A DNA stretch of 64,000 nucleotides from Nostoc sp. JL33 (GTDB taxonomy: Bacteria > Cyanobacteriota > Cyanobacteriia > Cyanobacteriales > Nostocaceae): positions 62,001-126,000 of the forward strand of contig NZ_JABXKP010000026.1 in the NCBI RefSeq assembly GCF_017114985.1, given 5' to 3'. The notes under the pieces were generated by a model. That model ran no database searches and was not told the DNA's origin. It saw only the letters and a program-made list of their open reading frames with translations. The translations under genes were made by a program, and so were the position numbers. Below, piece after piece: positions 34,900 to 44,856 of the stretch. Every line of letters begins with the position of its first letter. Position 1 is the first letter of the stretch.

Positions 34900-36111
34900 A
34901 TGCAAATTCTCTGGTTTATTCCTACTGGATCTCATGACGGACGCTATTTAGGTACAGATATTGGCTCTCGTGTTGCCACACCTGATTATTTGCAGCAAAT
35001 TGCCCAAGCTGTAGATAATTTGGGCTACACGGGCGCATTGTTACCCACAGGGAGTTCTTGTGAAGATGCTTGGATTACCGCCGCCGCTTTTATATCTGTC
35101 ACCAAACAGATGAAATTTCTCGTGGCAATTCGCCCAGGAATTACTTCCCCAGGTGCGGCTGCACGGATGGCAGCAACATTTGACCGAATTTCTAAAGGAA
35201 GATTGTTGATTAATGTGGTGACAGGTGGCGATCCGGTACAACTTGCTGGGGATGGTTTGCATCTTAGCCATGACGATCGCTATGATTTAACCGATGAATT
35301 TCTCAGTGTTTGGCGGGGTATTGTCAGTGGGGAAACAGTCGATTTTAAAGGAAACTACCTCGATATCAAAGGCGGTAAACTCTTATTTCCACCAGTTCAA
35401 AAACCCTATCCACCCTTGTGGTTTGGTGGCTCATCTGCTGCTGCCAAGCGGGTTGCAGCCAAACACATTGATGTTTACTTGACGTGGGGCGAACCACCAC
35501 AGCAAGTAGCCCAAAAGATTGCTGAAGTTCGGCAACTAGCGGCCCAACAAGGTAGAACAATACGTTTTGGGATTCGCTTGCATGTAATTGTGCGAGAAAC
35601 CGAATCTGCTGCTTGGGATGCTGCCAATGAGCTAATTAAGTATGTGGATGAGGATGCGATGCCTTCTCTACGAGACGCTACGCGAACGGCGAGCTTCTCT
35701 ACGAGACGCTCCGCGAACGCTAACGCCAAAGCTCAGAAAGATTTGGCTAGTTCTGATTCTGAAGGGCAACGGCACATGAGTCAACTACATAGTGGTAGTC
35801 GAAAAACCTTAGAAATTAGCCCCAATCTGTGGACAGGAATTGGATTGGTGCGGGGTGGTGCTGGTACAGCCCTAGTTGGAGATCCCGACACCGTTGCCGC
35901 TAGGATGCTGGAATATCGCAATTTGGGCATAGAAACTTTCGTTTTATCAGGATATCCCCATTTAGAAGAAGCCTATCGCACTGCTGAATTATTATTTCCA
36001 CGCTTACCTTTGCAGAGCGAACCTGCACCTTTAACGCCACCAGTCTTGAGTCCGGTTGGCGAAATCGTCACTAATGAAAAATTTGCTAAACAACTAACGA
36101 GTGCCTCATGA
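34900..36111 (+). CDS. ssuD: FMNH2-dependent alkanesulfonate monooxygenase
   Basis: This 403-aa LLM-fold enzyme matches SsuD along its length: [60 protein letters not shown] and the C-terminal [21 protein letters not shown] and [14 protein letters not shown] segments. It cleaves C1+ alkanesulfonates to aldehyde and sulfite with FMNH2 and O2. It is about 20 residues longer than E. coli SsuD because of a repeat-derived insertion at about residues 254-276, in the mobile loop region that closes over the active site. ssuC and ssuB follow. No ssuE reductase is adjacent. Confidence 0.93.
   Translation: MQILWFIPTGSHDGRYLGTDIGSRVATPDYLQQIAQAVDNLGYTGALLPTGSSCEDAWITAAAFISVTKQMKFLVAIRPGITSPGAAARMAATFDRISKGRLLINVVTGGDPVQLAGDGLHLSHDDRYDLTDEFLSVWRGIVSGETVDFKGNYLDIKGGKLLFPPVQKPYPPLWFGGSSAAAKRVAAKHIDVYLTWGEPPQQVAQKIAEVRQLAAQQGRTIRFGIRLHVIVRETESAAWDAANELIKYVDEDAMPSLRDATRTASFSTRRSANANAKAQKDLASSDSEGQRHMSQLHSGSRKTLEISPNLWTGIGLVRGGAGTALVGDPDTVAARMLEYRNLGIETFVLSGYPHLEEAYRTAELLFPRLPLQSEPAPLTPPVLSPVGEIVTNEKFAKQLTSAS
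35664..35727 (+). repeat. In-frame interspersed repeat inside ssuD
   Basis: Two adjacent copies (starting 35664 and 35695) of TTCTCTACGAGACGCTMCGC plus GAACG, a dispersed Nostoc-type repeat; related strings occur at 13584 and 58306. It encodes [19 protein letters not shown], which has no counterpart in E. coli SsuD. Confidence 0.85.
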
Positions 36112-36190
36112 CTAATTCGTAATTTCTAATTCGTAATTGAAAAGCAAATTACTAATTAAGAACTAAGAATTACGAATTATGTTAACGAAG
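36112..36190. repeat. AATTCGT-type inverted heptamer repeat
   Basis: TAATTCGTAATTTCTAATTC and, further on, GAATTACGAATTA can pair. It lies in the ssuD-ssuC gap. A similar pair flanks 58281-58365. Confidence 0.6.
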
Positions 36191-36233
36191 CTTCTAGATT
36201 CATCCTTTGAAACAATCTAAAATCCAGAATTCG

Positions 36234-37058
36234 ATGACTATTACCCTTAAACACACCAAAAGCAACAATAATATATCCCTGAGCCAGGTGTTAGAAAACC
36301 CGCAACTCCAGAAAATAGTTCCTTGGATTGTGCCTATTACGGTATTAGTTCTTTGGGAACTTGCTTCCCGAACTGGTCTACTTTCAATTAGGATTTTACC
36401 AGCCCCTAGTGGCGTAGTTGCTACAGCGATTAAGCTTGGGTCAACTGGAGAACTGTTTCAAAATATAGGAATTAGTGCTGGGCGGGCGATATCTGGTTTT
36501 ATAGTTGGTGGCAGCATTGGGTTCGGCTTGGGATTGCTCAATGGTTTTTCCCGTGTAGCCGAAAAATTGTTGGATAGTTCTTTGCAAATGCTCCGCACTA
36601 TCCCTAATTTGGCATTAATTCCGCTAGTGATTCTCTGGTTTGGTATTGGCGATCAAGCGAGATTATTTTTAGTATCTATGGGGGTATTTTTCCCGTTATA
36701 TCTCAATACATTTCATGGCATCCGCAGTGTTGACCCTGGCCTGATTGAGATGGGAAAAGTATATGGATTAAAAGCACCACAACTTCTCTGGCAAATCATT
36801 TTTCCAGGAGCCTTGTCTTCGATTCTCGTTGGTGTCCGTTTTTCCTTGGGGATTATGTGGCTGACGTTAATTGTGGCAGAAACGATCGCAGCAGATTCCG
36901 GTCTTGGTTATATGGCAATGAATGCCCGTGAGTTTATGCAAACCGATGTTGTGGTCTTGAGTATTGTGATTTATGCATTGCTGGGTAAATTAGCAGATGC
37001 TGTAGCCAGAGGATTAGAAACAAAATTCTTGGCTTGGAACCCCAATTATCAAAAGTGA
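36234..37058 (+). CDS. ssuC: Aliphatic sulfonate ABC transporter permease
   Basis: This 274-aa BPD-type inner-membrane permease has about six hydrophobic segments and the EAA-loop region EMGKVYGLKAPQLLWQIIFP. The N-terminal part with ILPAPSGVVATAIKLG and the AETIAADSGLGYMAMNARE stretch are characteristic of SsuC/TauC. ATG at 36234 is preferred over TTG at 36207. It is the only sulfonate permease in the window and must serve several of the six binding proteins if they are functional. Confidence 0.92.
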   Translation: MTITLKHTKSNNNISLSQVLENPQLQKIVPWIVPITVLVLWELASRTGLLSIRILPAPSGVVATAIKLGSTGELFQNIGISAGRAISGFIVGGSIGFGLGLLNGFSRVAEKLLDSSLQMLRTIPNLALIPLVILWFGIGDQARLFLVSMGVFFPLYLNTFHGIRSVDPGLIEMGKVYGLKAPQLLWQIIFPGALSSILVGVRFSLGIMWLTLIVAETIAADSGLGYMAMNAREFMQTDVVVLSIVIYALLGKLADAVARGLETKFLAWNPNYQK

Positions 37059-37200
37059 TAAATGCCAAAATTAGCAAAGTCAAAAAGTTAAAATTATGAT
37101 TTTAACTTTTGACTTATATTTATTTTGAGTGCGATTTGTTTTCTTCAACGTCTGAGCAAATAATTAAATTCCGCTTGTCCTAAAAAAGGAGATTTTGCAA

Positions 37201-37971
37201 GTGAGTCCTAATGTACAGGGTACACAACTAAGTATTTTGGATTTGACGAAGGCTTTTGACAAAAAAACTGTTTTAAAATCAGTAAATTTAGAAGTCGCAG
37301 CAGGTGAGTTTGTGGCTATTGTCGGACGCAGTGGTTGCGGGAAGAGTACCTTATTGCGTCTTGTGTCAGGATTGGATAAAGCAACTTCAGGCGGAATACT
37401 ACTGAATGGAGAACCACTGCGTAGACTTAGCCGCTCTGTGACAGTAATGTTTCAAGACTCCCGCTTGCTGCCTTGGAAGCGCGTTGTTCAGAACGTGGGA
37501 TTGGGCTTAGAAGGCGATTGGCGTGAAAAAGCTTTGTGGGCACTCAATAAAGTCGGACTCAAAGATAGGGCTGATGAGTGGCCATATGTTTTATCTGGTG
37601 GACAACGGCAACGGGTATCATTGGCAAGAGCGTTAGTTAGTCAGCCCCGTTTGTTGTTGCTAGATGAACCTTTGGGAGCATTGGATGCTCTAACTCGCCT
37701 AGAGATGCAGCACTTGATTGAGAATTTATGGCAAGAGCGAAAATTTACTGCGTTTTTGGTTACTCACGACGTGGAAGAGGCTGTGGCATTGGCAGACCGA
37801 GTGATATTGATTGAAGAAGGACAGATTACTCTAGACCTACCTGTGAGACTTTCACGCCCGCGAGATAGAAGCAGCGAAGTGTTTGTTAATATCAGAGAAG
37901 CAGTCTTAAAGCGAGTCATGAGCAATGAAGCTACTCAGGCAAATAACCAATTGTTGCAGTTGAGTAGTTGA
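37201..37971 (+). CDS. ssuB: Aliphatic sulfonate ABC transporter ATPase
   Basis: This 256-aa ABC ATPase has Walker [11 protein letters not shown]-loop [13 protein letters not shown] (the SsuB/NrtD/TauB signature context), ABC signature LSGGQRQR, Walker [15 protein letters not shown] and switch [11 protein letters not shown] at 37201 sits 9 bp after AAGGAG and is a better start than TTG at 37195. It completes ssuDCB on the plus strand; no further transport gene follows. Confidence 0.93.
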   Translation: MSPNVQGTQLSILDLTKAFDKKTVLKSVNLEVAAGEFVAIVGRSGCGKSTLLRLVSGLDKATSGGILLNGEPLRRLSRSVTVMFQDSRLLPWKRVVQNVGLGLEGDWREKALWALNKVGLKDRADEWPYVLSGGQRQRVSLARALVSQPRLLLLDEPLGALDALTRLEMQHLIENLWQERKFTAFLVTHDVEEAVALADRVILIEEGQITLDLPVRLSRPRDRSSEVFVNIREAVLKRVMSNEATQANNQLLQLSS

Positions 37972-38221
37972 GATTTAGCTTTTGTTAGTTGATTAACATA
38001 ATGCTTGAGGTAGCTGCGGTAAATAGGCTACTTCGAGATTAAAACTTCCTCTGAAAAAGCAGCTATAGCAATCGTAAATTTTTTATGAACACTCAAAATA
38101 CTTCTTAACTCTCCCCTCTGCGGATCTGGGCGATTTTTTCTATATTCATGACCTAGATAAACTAGAACATAATAATTATTAATTTATATCGCTTTATTGA
38201 AAATAAACAGTAAATATCTAT

Positions 38222-38362
38222 TAAGTAGAGCGGTGTGAATAATTCAAGGTTTGTAGTGAGGGCTTCAGCCATCATTTGAGGACTTTAGTCCTCACTACGA
38301 ACTAATCTCAAGATTTTTTACATTACTTAATCTAGTTTGATTTATTCTCACCGACTTACTTA
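38222..38362. repeat. MITE-like element, TA-AGTAGAGCGGTG family (copy A)
   Basis: This 141-bp element is bounded by TA and has terminal inverted repeats of about 20 bp (TAAGTAGAGCGGTGTGAATA at the left; TAAGTAAGTCGGTGAGAATA at the right, inverted). It matches copy B at 45343 at every position except the 2-nt hairpin loop (GAGGACT-TT-AGTCCTC). TA boundaries are typical of IS630/Tc1-type transposition. It ends 16 bp before the GNAT start codon. The rest of the 37972-38377 gap has no gene. Confidence 0.88.
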
Positions 38363-38377
38363 TTTATATTTAATCTA

Positions 38378-38881
38378 ATGATAATTAGAAAATTAACAAA
38401 GTATGATGCAGAAGATTATAGACAGATCAGATTAGAAGCTTTATATAAAAATCCAGATTCATTTGGCACAACGTATCATGAAGAAGAAATTAAGACGATA
38501 GAACAATTTCGGGATAGAATACCAGTAGATAACAATAACTTTATTTTAGCCTGCTCTGAGGATAAAGAGTTAATTGGAATAGTCGGACTTCAGCAAGAAT
38601 CAAGAATAAAACTCAGGCATAAAGCATATATCAGTAGTATGTATGTTCAACAAGAATATCGAGGAAAAGGTATAGGTAAATTATTACTAAATCAATTAAT
38701 TGAAAGAGCAAAAGCTATTAACGAGGTAGAAATATTATTACTTGATATTGTTAAAAGTAATTTCTTAGCAAAACAGCTTTATTTATCATTGGGCTTTCAA
38801 ATATATGGAATAGAGAAAATGGCGTATAAATTTAATAATCAATATTTTGATCTGGAGTTTATGTGTTTACAGATTAAATAA
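38378..38881 (+). CDS. GNAT family N-acetyltransferase
   Basis: This 167-aa protein has the GNAT acetyl-CoA site V-x-x-x-x-R-G-x-G (MYVQQEYRGKGIGKLLL, about residues 89-105) and the later VKSNFLAKQLYLSLGFQIYG motif. The N-terminus starts IIRKLTKYDAEDYRQIRLEAL. Substrate unknown. The gene is markedly AT-rich compared with its neighbours, and its promoter region is replaced by a MITE, so transfer or altered expression is possible. Confidence 0.85.
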   Translation: MIIRKLTKYDAEDYRQIRLEALYKNPDSFGTTYHEEEIKTIEQFRDRIPVDNNNFILACSEDKELIGIVGLQQESRIKLRHKAYISSMYVQQEYRGKGIGKLLLNQLIERAKAINEVEILLLDIVKSNFLAKQLYLSLGFQIYGIEKMAYKFNNQYFDLEFMCLQIK

Positions 38882-39002
38882 AAATATCTGACTTCTTATT
38901 AAATATATTAATTTATGCCAAGAAAAAATGGCACTTAATTTTTTGTTCAAACAGAGACACTTTCCAAAAATAGCCCTGTAAAGAAAGAAGAGGTAATCTA
39001 CA

Positions 39003-39950
39003 ATGAAGCTGATTTTGCCGCTTGATCTCGTTGCTGATATTGAGCCTCATCTACCGCCTGATACAGAAGTTGTCAGGGTAGATGTTGAAGGGAATTTAGA
39101 CGGGGATGCTAGCGATGCTGAAGTTTATTTCAGTTGGTTTTTATCTAGAAGTCCGACGCTGCATAAAATAATAGAAGCAGCACCTGCACTGCGTTGGCAT
39201 CATGCACCAAATGCAGGGGTAAATCACATCCTGACATCAACTTATTTGCAAAGAGATATTATTCTCACAAATGGGGCTGGAGTGCATGGAATTCCGATCG
39301 CAGAATTTGTGATCACTTATATACTGGCTCATGCCAAACACCTACAGGAATTGTATGCTTTACAAGCAGAACGTCACTGGAAAAGAGGCTTTGCCATCCA
39401 AGAGTTGACAGATGCAACCTTGCTAATTATTGGCGCTGGTGGTATTGGTCAAGAAATTGCTGCCCGTGCTAAACCCTTCGGCTTAAAAATTATTGGCAGT
39501 CGGCGTCATCCCCAAGAGCTACCAAATTTTGATAAAGTAGTGGGTGCTGATGAATGGCGATCGCTCCTACCAGGGGTTGATTATGTAGTTATTGCGACAC
39601 CACTAACTCCAGAAACCAAAGAATTTATTGATGAATCTGTATTGCGATCGCTCCCAAAACATGCTTACCTAATTAATATTGCTCGCGGTGGCGTAGTCGA
39701 TGAATCAGCATTAATAAAAGCTCTTACAGAAGGTTGGATTGCAGGTGCAGCATTAGACACAGTTAACTCAGAACCACTACCATCAGAAAGTCCTTTGTGG
39801 TCACTTCCTAACATCTTTATCACACCTCATACTTCCGGGCATTCACCAAAAAGTAAACAGCGTTCAATAGCTCTATTTATCGACAATCTGAAGCGTTACC
39901 AAGCTGGTCAGCCGTTACGAAATGTAGTAGACAAAAACGCAGGATACTAA
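39003..39950 (+). CDS. D-isomer-specific 2-hydroxyacid dehydrogenase (copy 1)
   Basis: This 315-aa NAD(P)-dependent dehydrogenase has the nucleotide motif IIGAGGIGQEIAARA and the catalytic triad contexts INIARGGVVDES (Arg), NSEPLPSESPLW (Glu) and FITPHTSGHSP (His). Family members interconvert 2-oxo and D-2-hydroxy acids. It lies downstream of ssuDCB and before an equally oriented paralogue 88 bp away, so a role on a 2-hydroxy or 2-oxo acid, perhaps a sulfonated one such as sulfolactate, is plausible but unproven. Confidence 0.88.
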   Translation: MKLILPLDLVADIEPHLPPDTEVVRVDVEGNLDGDASDAEVYFSWFLSRSPTLHKIIEAAPALRWHHAPNAGVNHILTSTYLQRDIILTNGAGVHGIPIAEFVITYILAHAKHLQELYALQAERHWKRGFAIQELTDATLLIIGAGGIGQEIAARAKPFGLKIIGSRRHPQELPNFDKVVGADEWRSLLPGVDYVVIATPLTPETKEFIDESVLRSLPKHAYLINIARGGVVDESALIKALTEGWIAGAALDTVNSEPLPSESPLWSLPNIFITPHTSGHSPKSKQRSIALFIDNLKRYQAGQPLRNVVDKNAGY

Positions 39951-40038
39951 ACTATTCAAAATTCAAAATCCAAAATGAAGAGGTGTTGTGGCTTGGGTTG
40001 CAAAATCCAAAATCCAAAATTGAATTAGGGAGTAGAAA

Positions 40039-40989
40039 ATGGTGAAACTAATTTTACCCGATCATCTGATTGCTGATATTGAGCCACACCTACCATCTGA
40101 TATAGATGTTGTGGAGGTGGATAGTGAAGGAAATCTTGATGGTGATGCCAGTGATGCAGAAGTTTATGTCAACGGATTTTACCTGAAAACTTCTACCCTT
40201 GACAAAGTACTGACAGCAGCACCCAGGCTGCGTTGGCAACACACGCCGAGTGCTGGCGTGAATCATATCCTGACGCCAACTTTTTTGCAAAAGGATATTA
40301 TCCTCACTAATGGCGCAGGGGTTCACGCAATTCCAATTTCGGAATTTGTACTGGCATTCATGCTCTATCACGCCAAGAATCTGCGGAAATTACAAACTTT
40401 GCAGGATGAACACACTTGGGTAAGAGGAGTGTTTCTCGAAGAGTTGGCAGACGCGACTTTATTAATTCTCGGCACTGGGAATATAGGTAAAGCGATCGCA
40501 TCTCGCGCCAAAGCCTTTGGAGTTACAGTTTGGGGTAGTCGCCGCCATCCCGAACCCCTAGCGAATTTTGACAAAGTTGTGGGTGCTGATGAATGGCGCT
40601 CGCTTCTCCCCGCAGCCGACTATGTAGTTATTGCTACACCATTAACTCCAGAAACTAAAGGCTTGATCGATGAAACTGCATTGCGCTCTATGCGTGAATC
40701 TGCTTACCTAATTAACATCGCTCGTGGTGCGATCGTGGATGAAGCTGCATTGCTCACCGCACTACGTGAGGGATGGATTGCGGGTGCTGGATTAGATACA
40801 GTGGCTACAGAACCTCTGCCACCAGAAAGCCCCTTGTGGTCGTTGCCAAACGCCTTTATCACACCCCATTGTTCAGCCCTTTCACCACGGCTCAAAGAGC
40901 GCATAGCACAACTGTTTATCGACAATTTCAAACGCTACCAAACCGATCAGCCCTTGCGGAATGTTGTAGACAAGCAAGCAGGATACTAA
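40039..40989 (+). CDS. D-isomer-specific 2-hydroxyacid dehydrogenase (copy 2)
   Basis: This 316-aa tandem paralogue of the preceding gene is colinear and highly similar, with ILGTGNIGKAIASRA for NAD(P) and the contexts INIARGAIVDEA (Arg), ATEPLPPESPLW (Glu) and FITPHCSALSP (His). The catalytic His loop differs from copy 1 (CSALS against TSGHS), suggesting a different substrate. A GGGAG ribosome binding site precedes ATG 40039. Confidence 0.88.
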   Translation: MVKLILPDHLIADIEPHLPSDIDVVEVDSEGNLDGDASDAEVYVNGFYLKTSTLDKVLTAAPRLRWQHTPSAGVNHILTPTFLQKDIILTNGAGVHAIPISEFVLAFMLYHAKNLRKLQTLQDEHTWVRGVFLEELADATLLILGTGNIGKAIASRAKAFGVTVWGSRRHPEPLANFDKVVGADEWRSLLPAADYVVIATPLTPETKGLIDETALRSMRESAYLINIARGAIVDEAALLTALREGWIAGAGLDTVATEPLPPESPLWSLPNAFITPHCSALSPRLKERIAQLFIDNFKRYQTDQPLRNVVDKQAGY

Positions 40990-41047
40990 GCAATTTCAAA
41001 TATGGGGCATTGGACATTGGAAACAGACAAGGAAGAAACTTATTCAA

Positions 41048-41170
41048 TAGACCTCTTGCAAAAGTCCCTAACACCCCACCCCCAACCCATAAGAGCAAGC
41101 GGGGAGGGGAGCGTTTGCGTAAGCAAATGCGGGGTGGGGTTCTTTATTTTTGATTTATGCAACAGGTCAA
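41048..41170. repeat. MITE-like element, TAGACCTCTTGCA family (copy 1)
   Basis: The ends TAGACCTCTTGCAAAAGTC and, inverted, TTGACCTGTTGCATAAATC are terminal inverted repeats. Inside lie GC-rich arms (ACCCCACCCCCAACC and GCGGGGTGGGGTT). The matching copy is at 61128-61254. Confidence 0.78.
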
Positions 41171-41233
41171 ATAATTCTCCCTCATCTTTCCTCATCTCCC
41201 TCATCTCCCCCTGCCCTTACCGCCAGTCTCTAA

Positions 41234-42430
41234 TCACTTGACTTTCAGCACCGACTTGCCTAACGACTCGCAAATAACATCATTTTGCGGTGTATGGATA
41301 CGGCTACATAGAACGTCACGGTAGTGTCGCTCTAAAGGATTCCTTTTTAATAGACCAGGATTACCAGTTAATTCTAAGGCAATCTCCACAGCACGAATCG
41401 AGTTAGTTGTGGTGAGATATTTAACAGCTTGTACCTGTAATCCTACGTTATGTTCATAGTCGCCCTTGTGAATATCTTCAGCCAAGCTATAAATCAATCT
41501 ATTGTTAGCAAACAGCAGTGCTTCTATCTCACCCACGGCAGTTTGGAAGCGTGGCAGAGTTGCCAGTGGCGCTTTGAGATTAGAAGGCGATCGCTCCCAA
41601 AGATATTTTACAAGCCAGTCTCGCGCACTAGTAGCAACACCGAGATATAAAGCACTCACTGTCAAACTGCCCCAAGTGGAAATCAGAGGATCAAAGGATG
41701 GCGCAGCAGATATAGGGCTGATATTCAGGGCATACTCTCTTGGGATTAATACATTCTCCAAAATCAGATCGTGGCTGCCTGTAGCTCTCATCCCCAAGTG
41801 ATCCCAGGTTTCGACAATTTGCAAACCGGGCAGATCGCGCGGAACTAGAAAACTCCCAACTTGTGGTTCATCCTCAGTTGTCCGTGCCCAAACAACAAAG
41901 TAGCTGAGGATGGGACTACCCGTGGTGTATTGCTTATGTCCTGTTAAACGCCAACCCTCTGTTGTCCGCTCGGCAATTGTGGCAGGCAATCCGCCTCTAG
42001 CTGGCGTTCCTAACTCAGGTTCGACACGGGCAGCATTGAGCAGGGCAATACCTTGAATCGATTCACGACACAGCCGTTTATATACTTCTGGATGCCAGCG
42101 ACGGCTACGGGCTGCATGGGCATGTTGGAGATAGTGCATTGTCAGTACTAGTGCGGTTGAAGCATCGCCACGCGCTATCCCTTCAATCACCCGACAGATA
42201 GTTGGCAGCCCCAAATCTTGACCACCGAATTCGCGGGGAATGGTGAGGCTGAGTAATCCTGCCTTATGCAAAGCTGTAAAATTCTCGAAGGGAAAGGAAG
42301 CATCTTTGTCGTGTGCCCCTGCACGGGTGGCAAAGTCTTTGGACAGAGCCTCAACCCGATCGAAAATATTGGGGATTTCTAAGCCTTTGGCTACAAAGGT
42401 GTCTGGCACTGCTTGCTCCAACTGTGACAT
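41234..42430 (-). CDS. Acyl-CoA dehydrogenase-fold protein, SfnB-like
   Basis: This protein of about 398 aa has the acyl-CoA dehydrogenase fold: TIPREFGGQDLGLPT, ALVLTMHYLQHAHAAR, TGHKQYTTGSPIL, THLGMRATGSHDL-like (WDHLGMRATGSHDL) and LERHYRDVLCSRIHTPQ. It resembles SfnB/DszC-type proteins found in sulfone and sulfonate clusters rather than beta-oxidation enzymes. ATG at 42430, preceded by CAGGAG, is preferred over 42472. It is transcribed convergently with the dehydrogenase pair. Confidence 0.83.
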   Translation of the reverse strand: MSQLEQAVPDTFVAKGLEIPNIFDRVEALSKDFATRAGAHDKDASFPFENFTALHKAGLLSLTIPREFGGQDLGLPTICRVIEGIARGDASTALVLTMHYLQHAHAARSRRWHPEVYKRLCRESIQGIALLNAARVEPELGTPARGGLPATIAERTTEGWRLTGHKQYTTGSPILSYFVVWARTTEDEPQVGSFLVPRDLPGLQIVETWDHLGMRATGSHDLILENVLIPREYALNISPISAAPSFDPLISTWGSLTVSALYLGVATSARDWLVKYLWERSPSNLKAPLATLPRFQTAVGEIEALLFANNRLIYSLAEDIHKGDYEHNVGLQVQAVKYLTTTNSIRAVEIALELTGNPGLLKRNPLERHYRDVLCSRIHTPQNDVICESLGKSVLKVK

Positions 42431-42688
42431 AAATACTCCTGCAAAACTCACTTTACTACGACTCAATTCCATCCTGCGAAAAGTTGAGGTTTGTGCAAAC
42501 TTGAGATGCTTCCATCGGAGTTAAGCGATCGCAACTACTTGTAGCCTAAACCCTACTTTCTTTTCTTCCTCAGCATCTGACCTCAAACTCAAGTCTTCTG
42601 GTGATCGTTTAAAATACTACTTTAAGTCGCTCGGAATTTAGTAATTATGACACAAACAGCTTTCTAAGAGCAAGCCAACCATCCGAAT

Positions 42689-44323
42689 TTACCTTTGATT
42701 TTGACTGGGATTGATTGGATCTATGCGTTGTTTATTGTTTGACAATCGTTCAGACATTTGTATTAAGGCTAACTGCATTTCTGGCGTAAATTCCAACGTG
42801 CCAGAACGCAGATGTAAATCTAACTGAGGGAAGGGGATTTCAATTTGTCTTTGCTGTAATGCTTCATAGATATTGTAGTATAAATCACTTTTGAGCAAGA
42901 ATTGTTTATTAGGTTCCGCAGTCCATACTAATAACTCAAAATTTAAAGTGTTATTGCCAAACTCTTTAAACAGTACAAGAGGAGAAGGAGTCTGCAATAC
43001 ATTCGGATGCTTAGAGGCTGCATCTAACAGAGCAGCTTGCACGGCTTGGGGATCTGAACTATAAGCAACGCCAACGGGGAGATGAAGGCGAGAAATCGGG
43101 TTGCGGTGGCTCCAGTTGATTACTTCTTTTTCTAAGAAGCGAGAGTTGGGTACAATGATTGAAACGTGGTCAAGAGTCCGAATTTCGGTACTTCTGCCAC
43201 CTATTCGCTCGACAGTACCTGTATATTCCCCAACTTCTACAAAATCTCCAACCTGAATTGGACGCTCAAATACTAGTACTAAACCACTGCCAAAATTCTT
43301 AGCAATATCCTGTAAACCAAAGCCAATTCCAACGCTTAAAGCACTTGCTAAGATTGTCAAAGAGCTAATGTCAAGCCCCCAGATTTGTAGCAGTACCAGT
43401 GTGCCAATAAAAATCAGACCATATTTGAAAAGTATTATAATCGCTTCTTGAGCGCCACGATTGATTCCAGTAAAAGATAGAATGCGAGAACGTAAAAAAT
43501 TGGTTAAAGTTCCAGCAAAGATAACTAAGCCGAATAACAAACCAATCAAAATTATTAATTCACTAAGAGAGTAAGGATTCTTTCCTAATGTCAGAATAGG
43601 TGAGGTGAAACTGGTGATCAAGATATTTGAAATTTGGTAGCTCCATTGACGAGTGAAAGGAAAGAGATTAGTGATATAAAGAATCGCACTTATCCAAAGT
43701 CCGATACGCATACTCGCCAACACTAATTTGAAAAATAATTCCAATACTTTAAGTGGTTCCGAATTAGATATCGCATTGCTAGTAGGAGTTAAGCGTTGTG
43801 ATGCTACTCGGAAAGAGTGATGCTTAATCCATCCCAATAACCAAGTGAATCCAGCAGTTATGAGTAAAATTGCGACTGCTACAAAAGTTGTTTTTTGGAG
43901 ATAGGTTCTAGTTCGCTCTAAGCGAGCTTCCTGTAACGCTTCTTCAATTTGCTGCATCCAAATGCTTGCCTGCTCATCAATTGTGCTACCTGGAACAGTA
44001 TCTTGTTCTGTAACTGTTAACAGATAGCGGCCATTTAGCAAAATAATAGGTAGCTGGTTGCGTTTTTCAATTTTAACTTGAATAAATTCAGAAGTTTGAA
44101 TCGCATTTTTTAGTTGTGAGTTGATTGATTTTGTCCGTTCTTGAGCGCTATACTGACCAGAATCGCTGATCTTAAAAAGCTCTTGCCCATCCAAAATAAC
44201 CGGAGCTTTAGTTAATGCTTGAGCAACGACAGGAGTTAACCAGAGACACAAAACAAAAGTTAGTACTGCAATCAGAATATTGAAATATTTTGACGGCAGT
44301 CGCAAACGGTGAGAAGAACGCAT
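42689..44323 (-). CDS. MscS-family mechanosensitive channel
   Basis: This 544-aa membrane protein has a signal-like N-terminus, a periplasmic region (about residues 45-140), four or five membrane helices and a C-terminal MscS core. The pore-proximal and beta domains are seen in LSVGIGFGLQDIAKNFGSGL, FERPIQVGDFVEVG and GTVERIGGRSTEIRTLDH followed by VPNSRFLEKEVINWS. It releases solutes on hypo-osmotic shock, or exports small anions in some cases. Its place in a sulfonate island could hint at efflux of sulfite or a sulfonated product, but that is speculation. Confidence 0.88.
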   Translation of the reverse strand: MRSSHRLRLPSKYFNILIAVLTFVLCLWLTPVVAQALTKAPVILDGQELFKISDSGQYSAQERTKSINSQLKNAIQTSEFIQVKIEKRNQLPIILLNGRYLLTVTEQDTVPGSTIDEQASIWMQQIEEALQEARLERTRTYLQKTTFVAVAILLITAGFTWLLGWIKHHSFRVASQRLTPTSNAISNSEPLKVLELFFKLVLASMRIGLWISAILYITNLFPFTRQWSYQISNILITSFTSPILTLGKNPYSLSELIILIGLLFGLVIFAGTLTNFLRSRILSFTGINRGAQEAIIILFKYGLIFIGTLVLLQIWGLDISSLTILASALSVGIGFGLQDIAKNFGSGLVLVFERPIQVGDFVEVGEYTGTVERIGGRSTEIRTLDHVSIIVPNSRFLEKEVINWSHRNPISRLHLPVGVAYSSDPQAVQAALLDAASKHPNVLQTPSPLVLFKEFGNNTLNFELLVWTAEPNKQFLLKSDLYYNIYEALQQRQIEIPFPQLDLHLRSGTLEFTPEMQLALIQMSERLSNNKQRIDPINPSQNQR

Positions 44324-44856
44324 TAGGATTCTAACAAGATAATTTTAATCAAGCTAATTAATATTAACTAGATTTTGTCACAACCAATTTTTTACCATAA
44401 AATAAAACCAATAGAAAGAATTTAATTTAGAGTTACATAACTGTTAACTAGCGACAAACCAAGGAAGCATTTATGCATTGTTGCAGTGCCACAGGCAAGC
44501 GTAGGCATAGCCCGCCGCAGGCTATATTTTGCACCTGCACACTTTCCCGCCAGAGAATAAATTCTCTGGCTAATAGCGTAAGTCCACGCTTAGTGGACTC
44601 CAATCCTTCCTTATTCAGTCTTCAATAGACAGACTTTAGCTATAAGCCTGGTGAATGAATTCACCAGGCGGTTGTTGGGACTGGTGCAAATTTGTAATTG
44701 TTGCGATCGCTCCAGAGGCAAATCATCCAGATTCCGATTCCTTGGCGATGTCTGCGCCCTTCCCCGGTAGCAGGATTTGAGAGAAAATATCAAAAGTATA
44801 ATTACTCATGCATCTTCCGAGGGAAGCCAGTTAGCTGAAATATTTGGGGAATTGTA
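44324..44856. repeat. Gene-free region with several dispersed hairpins
   Basis: Between 44500 and 44700 lie consecutive small hairpins: AGCCCGCCGCAGGCT, CCAGAGAATAAATTCTCTGG, GTCCACGCTTAGTGGAC and GGTGAATGAATTCACC. They resemble the hairpin cluster at 61280-61380. A frame near 44805-44853 (SQLAEIFGEL) looks protein-like but is too short to call. Confidence 0.6.
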
